Assembly (NCBI GenBank): GCA_036346155.1
Contig: JARFIY010000001.1
Span: 80,060,501 to 80,124,500 of the forward strand
From: Sinelater perroti
Taxonomy: Eukaryota > Arthropoda > Insecta > Coleoptera > Elateridae
Length of the DNA: 64,000 bases
Reading direction: 5' to 3'
Shown here: in pieces, positions 59,607-64,000 of the stretch
Position numbering within the stretch: the first letter of the stretch is position 1
Layout: the number at the start of each line of letters is the position of its first letter
Position numbers and translations under genes: made by a program
The notes under the pieces: model-generated
Database searches by the model: none
What the model was told of the DNA's origin: nothing
Seen by the model: only the letters and a program-made list of their open reading frames with translations

Positions 59607-59807
59607 AACGAACTTAAAAGTTCGTTACTGAATTCTATATGTCTGTGTGTCGTCGGTCTGTCTGTCGGTCAGTCACAACATTTGAGATTTTTAAAATTTG
59701 AAAATGGATTCTTATAGGAAATTTTACGCTGAATTCGAAAATGAAGTCGAAAAAATTCTATGTCGAATAATTTTCGAGATATTCGATTTCGAATTTTTAA
59801 GTTCGTT
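59607..59807. repeat. Short inverted-repeat element
   Basis: The left end AACGAACTTAAAAGTTCGTT (59607-59626) is a perfect palindrome. The right end TTTTAAGTTCGTT (59795-59807) is its inverted partner. The interior has a GTCTGTCTGTCGGTC-type simple stretch, as in the MITE at 2642-2916, but is otherwise different. The mobile nature is inferred. Confidence 0.4.
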
Positions 59808-59959
59808 CTGGGATTGCTTACAGAGCAATCTCTTCGCCGGCCCCATGTTTTTTATTAATAGAATGTTTGGGTGAGCACTAAACATCCGAGATGATGACCT
59901 CTCTACTTAGTAATTTTGATATTATTGTATTTTATGGTATTTTATTGCTGATTACTTTG

Positions 59960-60740
59960 TACTTTGAGATTTTAAAATAATGAAGATAAAGCGTGATTCT
60001 GATATAATCAGAAAATCAATATTGTGTTCTTTTAAAAATGTTTCAACTTCTTGACAATGCTGTGCCAAGTCAATGGCATTCCAAAGTGCTAGTTTAAAAA
60101 AAAGAGCCATTATGATATTTTTTATCTAAAGGTCGTGGGTAAATTTAACATGGTTTCTATCCTGTCCAACAGCTGTCATCATTGCTTTGTTTTTGGTTTG
60201 CTTACGGTTGGCGTTCAGATTTTGTTGACAGTTGTTAATTTGCTGTTGATTTGGGAGTAAAAAATTCCAGGTTGAACTATCTGCTTACATTTTAAGAGTG
60301 GGTACATACACCTTTTGTATTTCCTTGGCAACTATATATCCCTTCTAGCTTACTGGGTGGTTTCCCTGGCAGTTAACATATTTGTCATCACTGCTTCTTT
60401 GTTTTGTTGCACAGTTTTTTGTTAGGTGGTCTTCCGCACACTTAACACACCTTGTAGTTCTGTGGTATAAGTTCCTTGGGTTGTCATATCTCTGGCAGTT
60501 AAGACACTGAAGCACTTCTCTTTTAACGTATGGTGATTCGAATTTTGTTGTTATTTTTATTTTTTTGTAATTGGATGTAGAACCTGGCCAGAGGAGTTTT
60601 TTGAACTCTATGTCTGATATTGTATACACTGATTATGGCAAGCCCTTGTTTGGTAATTTCCTACTTGAGACTATTTATATCAACTGTTAGGTGCATGTTG
60701 CGTAAGACTACCCGAATGTCCTTAAAAATTGCTAACTAAA
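59960..60740 (-). pseudogene. Jockey LINE fragment, ORF1 C-terminus and ORF2 start
   Basis: ORF1 on the minus strand at 60629-60345 has YVKREVLQCLNCQRYDNPRN, TTRCVKCAEDHLTKNC and KYVNCQGNHPVS, a run of CCHC-type zinc knuckles. ORF2 starts near 60112 with MALFFKLALWNAIDLAQHCQ, then FLKEHNIDFLIISES (AP endonuclease N-terminus). Coding resemblance fades near 59960. It is probably part of the same copy as 55995-56525 and 61960-62240. Confidence 0.75.
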
Positions 60741-60869
60741 GTGAATTTAGAATCGAATACGTCATTTTTACTGCATTATTAGTCACACTTCTATTTAAAT
60801 TATTCTTTGGTGTTACTTAGTGATAACAAAATAAAGATAACAACAAAACACATATTTTATTTTAACTTT

Positions 60870-61660
60870 AAAAAACTTAGCAAACCGACAAAAACAACCA
60901 CGATGTAAAGTTCTAATATTGCGTATTGCCTCCTCGTGCGCAAATCGATGCAGACATCCGGCGATTCATTTTGTAGATTAACTCCTGAATATCTTCTTGA
61001 GGGATCTGATCTCATTCTTCAAGTAAAGCAATTCGGAGTTCGTTGAGGTTATTTGAAGCAGCAGGTCTGGCTCTCAGACGTCGCTCTAACATGTCCTAAA
61101 ATATGGTTCAATGATATTGGCAATCTATAAATCGGAACTATTTAGCGGCTAATTCTCATAATGAGATATCTGAAACTTCATTTCAAGAAAGGCAGATTAC
61201 GATATCTTGCAGAATGTAGTCGGGCCTTATCATGCATAAATAAGACATCTTCGCCAACGAAAGGAGCAAAAGAAAATGAGGTAACAGAATCTCTTCATAC
61301 CTATCTGCTGTTAATGAACCTGCTTCGATACATACAAGCTCCATTCGTGCATCAGCAGAAATTCCTGCCCACACCATAATTGAACCTCCACGGAATAGTA
61401 CCTTTTTCAAAAAATTACAAAAAGCAAATCTTTCTTCGCTTCTTCTACATACTTGTTCATGACCATCTGAGCCACGAAGATTAAATCTGAACTCATCAGA
61501 AAAGATAACGGCCCTCCACTGTTCGATTCATCAATTTGAATGATTACGCCAAATGTGCTATTTGATGTTATAGCAATCTTGGACATAACGTTAACTGCGT
61601 CAGTCTTCAAGTAATGCAACTGCTTTAGCAACAGTTTCTACTGGCAAATGCAAAATTTGA
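60870..61660 (-). pseudogene. Tc1-like transposase pseudogene
   Basis: Minus-strand frames read FTDESRF-like decayed residues near 61500, then LFRGGSIMVWAGISADARME and LVCIEAGSLTADRYEEILLP (61410-61290), and in a shifted frame a DNARPH-like stretch near 61225. That is the middle of a Tc1-family DDE transposase (GGSIMVWGGIS... motif). The C-terminal part continues to about 60900. No inverted repeats were recognised. It lies within a jockey copy. Confidence 0.65.
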
Positions 61661-61959
61661 ATGCACTATAAATGAAAAATACTAGCAATAAAGGAATTAA
61701 ACAAAAAATAACAAAAAAATTAACAGCGATTTAAAAAGAACACAAGAATAAACGCAAAGGTTTACGCAGTTCCAATTTAGAACATTAATGACTTCAACAG
61801 AATTTGTTTTAAATGCTTGTTTTGGTAATTTTTTTCTAACAAATGTGATTCTTATTATCAACTATACCTGCTAGTAAAATAGATACAATTTTTAATAGTG
61901 TATTTCATGATATTAGTTAATAACTAGATATTATTGAGAAAAACCGGGATGATTTCTAT

Positions 61960-62240
61960 GCCGGTGAGTGTATTTGCGAAGTTTGGTTGTTTGTTATTGG
62001 GAGACACCGTATTATGTTTTTTTTATTTTTTTGTTGATAAACTGGTTGCCTGTTATTGTCATATCCGAGAAAGTTTCCCGAAGGGAATATTTGAATCCTG
62101 TATTTATTTTACGTTTAAAGTTATTACAGTAACACTTGGTTTATAGGGCTTGCACTTATTTGTTGCACTTAATATCTTATCTGAGCAAAATAGCATGTCT
62201 TTACTCTTTGAAATTCAAATAAAAACTTAGTCGCACAAAA
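61960..62240 (-). mobile_element. Jockey LINE 5'-end fragment
   Basis: Non-coding sequence similar to the 5' UTR of the jockey element at 51021-55224. Both have (plus-strand text) CCCGAAGGGAA followed about 140-170 bp later by TTTACTCTTTGAAA. Here those are near 62080 and 62200. It marks the probable 5' end of a second jockey copy. Confidence 0.5.
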
Positions 62241-63599
62241 TCAAATTTTAAAAGGAAGAGCTAAAAGGATTTGCAAACGAGTTATCTAGGCAGAAGACAT
62301 TAAAAAAAGGTCAACTCTAAAGAGCTGTTGCAAAGGTTACATAAATTATAGCTGAGTTGAGTGGCTCAAAAAATGTCTCGAGAATGGCTACAAAGAATTT
62401 CATATCACTATCATTTGTATAAAACAATTTTATGGGAAGCATAGATACACCAAATAATAACAAATTAAAAAAGTCTGATACTTAAACCTGCTAACATAAT
62501 ATAATGTTTCAAAAAACTGTATTGTGGATACTTCACGTCTTACAAAATCAATCCTACATATTCAATAGCGGCAATAGTACAAAAATGTGACAGCAATTAC
62601 ATGCTAGTATTAGACAAATTAAAAAATAGCATGTGTAAAACGCTAAATAATAAAAACCTTTAAAAATGACAGGAAATTATCCCATCTACTTTCTGAGCAC
62701 ACTTTGTATGAACACTGTTGGCAATCCTGCCAAGCACTGTCAAAATAGAACTTCAGTTGCGAGCGGCTTTGACAGCTTTGTTTGTCTATTTGGAATACGA
62801 AGCGTTTGTAATCGATAATAACCCGTTGTCAATCAATTTCCGGCGGCAACTACTGCATTTTGGTGAAAAGGTAAGCGTCACTTCGCCGCATAGTTGGCCG
62901 TTGCAAATGAAATTATGTCGCACTGTTCTATGGTGCGAGTTGGCCACCATTGATTAGGGAATCCTCCGACCTAAGTAGAATTGTTTGGTTCGTAATGCTC
63001 TTAATTGCGCAACACAATATTAGTATTTAAAATAGGTGTGTGTTGACGATTCACCCGATACTGAAGTTTCAGTTTCACTCGGTTTTGATTGAAACCAAAG
63101 AATGAATTTTTTTGTTATTATTATTGTTTAAAGCAACAGTTGGTTCATGTTAGTAGTAGAGTTTACAATGAACGTCGCCATAGGGGTTGGCTGACCAATT
63201 CGAAATTCAATAGGAACTTGGTCACGGAAATGTGGAAACATTTTAAAACTGTATTTTTTTGGATCATAAATACATTCTTAAATTGATGGAATATTATGCG
63301 TTATGACTATCTGGTTGAAGATTGTTTAACACTTTCACAATGGTTGATGTACACATGATAGTTAGCGGTTGTCGTAGAACTTTCACACGTGTAGGACATT
63401 CTGTATACTGAGCTTGATGTACATATTTAGTGTGCAGTGTGAAATGAATAACTAAATCTACCTACTAATAAAAATGTAGCTGAACTAATTTTAAAGGACC
63501 CTTCTTTCCTTTTAGTGCGTTTGATCTAACAAACGAGCAACATTTTAATGTGTGAAAAGGTGAGGGTTGGGTTTAGAATCATTTGTGTGTGAATGTCTG
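62241..63599. other. No gene recognised; GC-richer stretch 62700-62960
   Basis: A plus-strand frame at 62718-62957 is open for 79 codons and contains GAAAAG|GTAAGC, a good splice donor, near 62870. It might be a first exon or promoter region of a gene lying elsewhere. No family match was recognised. Confidence 0.3.
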
Positions 63600-63900
63600 C
63601 TCAATCATTTTCAAACTGCATTTTGACGGAACAGATGATAGTCGAAGTATTCAAGTCGGATCTGCAAGAAGAGTGGTGCACTGTGTGATGCATTTGTTTC
63701 ACTTTGACTTGAGTTACGGTGGCAACGTAAGGGCAAATGTTTTAAAGAAGTAATACTTTTTGAATATAGTCGGCTTTTATCTTTAACAACAAGGATATAA
63801 TGATGAACCCAAGTTTCTTCACACACCAATATTTCTTGTCCTAATGAGTCTAGAGTTTCTGAGAAATCTTAAAGTGCATAGCCATTTCCTCGGTATTAAG
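63600..63900 (-). pseudogene. Mariner-like transposase fragment
   Basis: On the minus strand, SLGQEILVCEETWVHHYILV (about 63850-63790) matches the first catalytic region of mariner transposases (V.GDETW.HHY), with the catalytic DE replaced by EE. What follows is unrelated or too decayed. It may continue past the end of the window. Confidence 0.6.
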
Positions 63901-64000
63901 GAGGCAGGGAACTCATCTCTAGAAATTTCAACACGTTTTTATTGTTGATTGATCCTCTTTGACACATACTTTGTCAATTTATCTCAAAAGTTTGTGAGTC

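Overview
The window is AT-rich eukaryotic nuclear DNA. Split genes with a 52 bp intron, insect-type gustatory receptor exons, tRNA-derived SINEs and jockey/mariner/Penelope-type transposons point to an insect; the order cannot be fixed from the sequence, and a beetle is only a guess. Three host genes can be supported. (1) A gustatory-receptor-like gene lies on the minus strand (exons between 5578 and 2219, last exon not found), with a decayed tandem paralogue at 8805-9775. (2) A complete ten-exon minus-strand gene for the nucleolar DEAD-box RNA helicase DDX18/Pitchoune (44137-34003, 624 aa) was rebuilt exon by exon with consistent splice phases, including one GC-AG intron. (3) A small two-exon minus-strand gene encodes a 116-aa membrane-anchored RING-H2 protein (49906-49504).

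Almost everything else that can be recognised is transposon-derived and decayed. 0-10.9 kb: mariner debris, the receptor gene with a jockey RT fragment, a SINE and a MITE in its large intron, LINE scraps, the receptor pseudogene, and two SINEs with (TA)n tails. 11-16.4 kb: a mariner element with both inverted repeats, then a broken jockey-like LINE. 16.4-19.7 kb: two Penelope-like element pieces in opposite orientation with matching outer ends, followed by a ~270 bp (TA)n tract. 20-29 kb: LINE pieces, a mariner with 28 bp inverted repeats, and a LINE cut by a MITE. 29-33 kb: a 679 bp inverted-repeat element and a piggyBac-like C-terminus. 34-44.1 kb: DDX18, with old transposons in its two largest introns. 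44.8-47.4 kb: LINE scrap, MITE end, DUF4817-type transposase pseudogene and a short Helitron-like element. 50.5-62.2 kb: a nested stack in which a SINE is split by a 4.2 kb jockey element with a 10 bp target duplication, next to a second jockey copy apparently opened by another LINE, a palindromic repeat and a Tc1-like element.

No unmistakably new biological system is visible. The observations most worth following are the inverted Penelope pair with a degenerate hammerhead-ribozyme-like motif, the core shared by two SINE families with different heads, a MITE whose removal restores a LINE reading frame, the TC...CTAG element with A/T flanks, the reconstructable DDX18 gene with its GC donor, and a few open segments that I could not identify. 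All family calls come from reading translations by eye; no database search was run.
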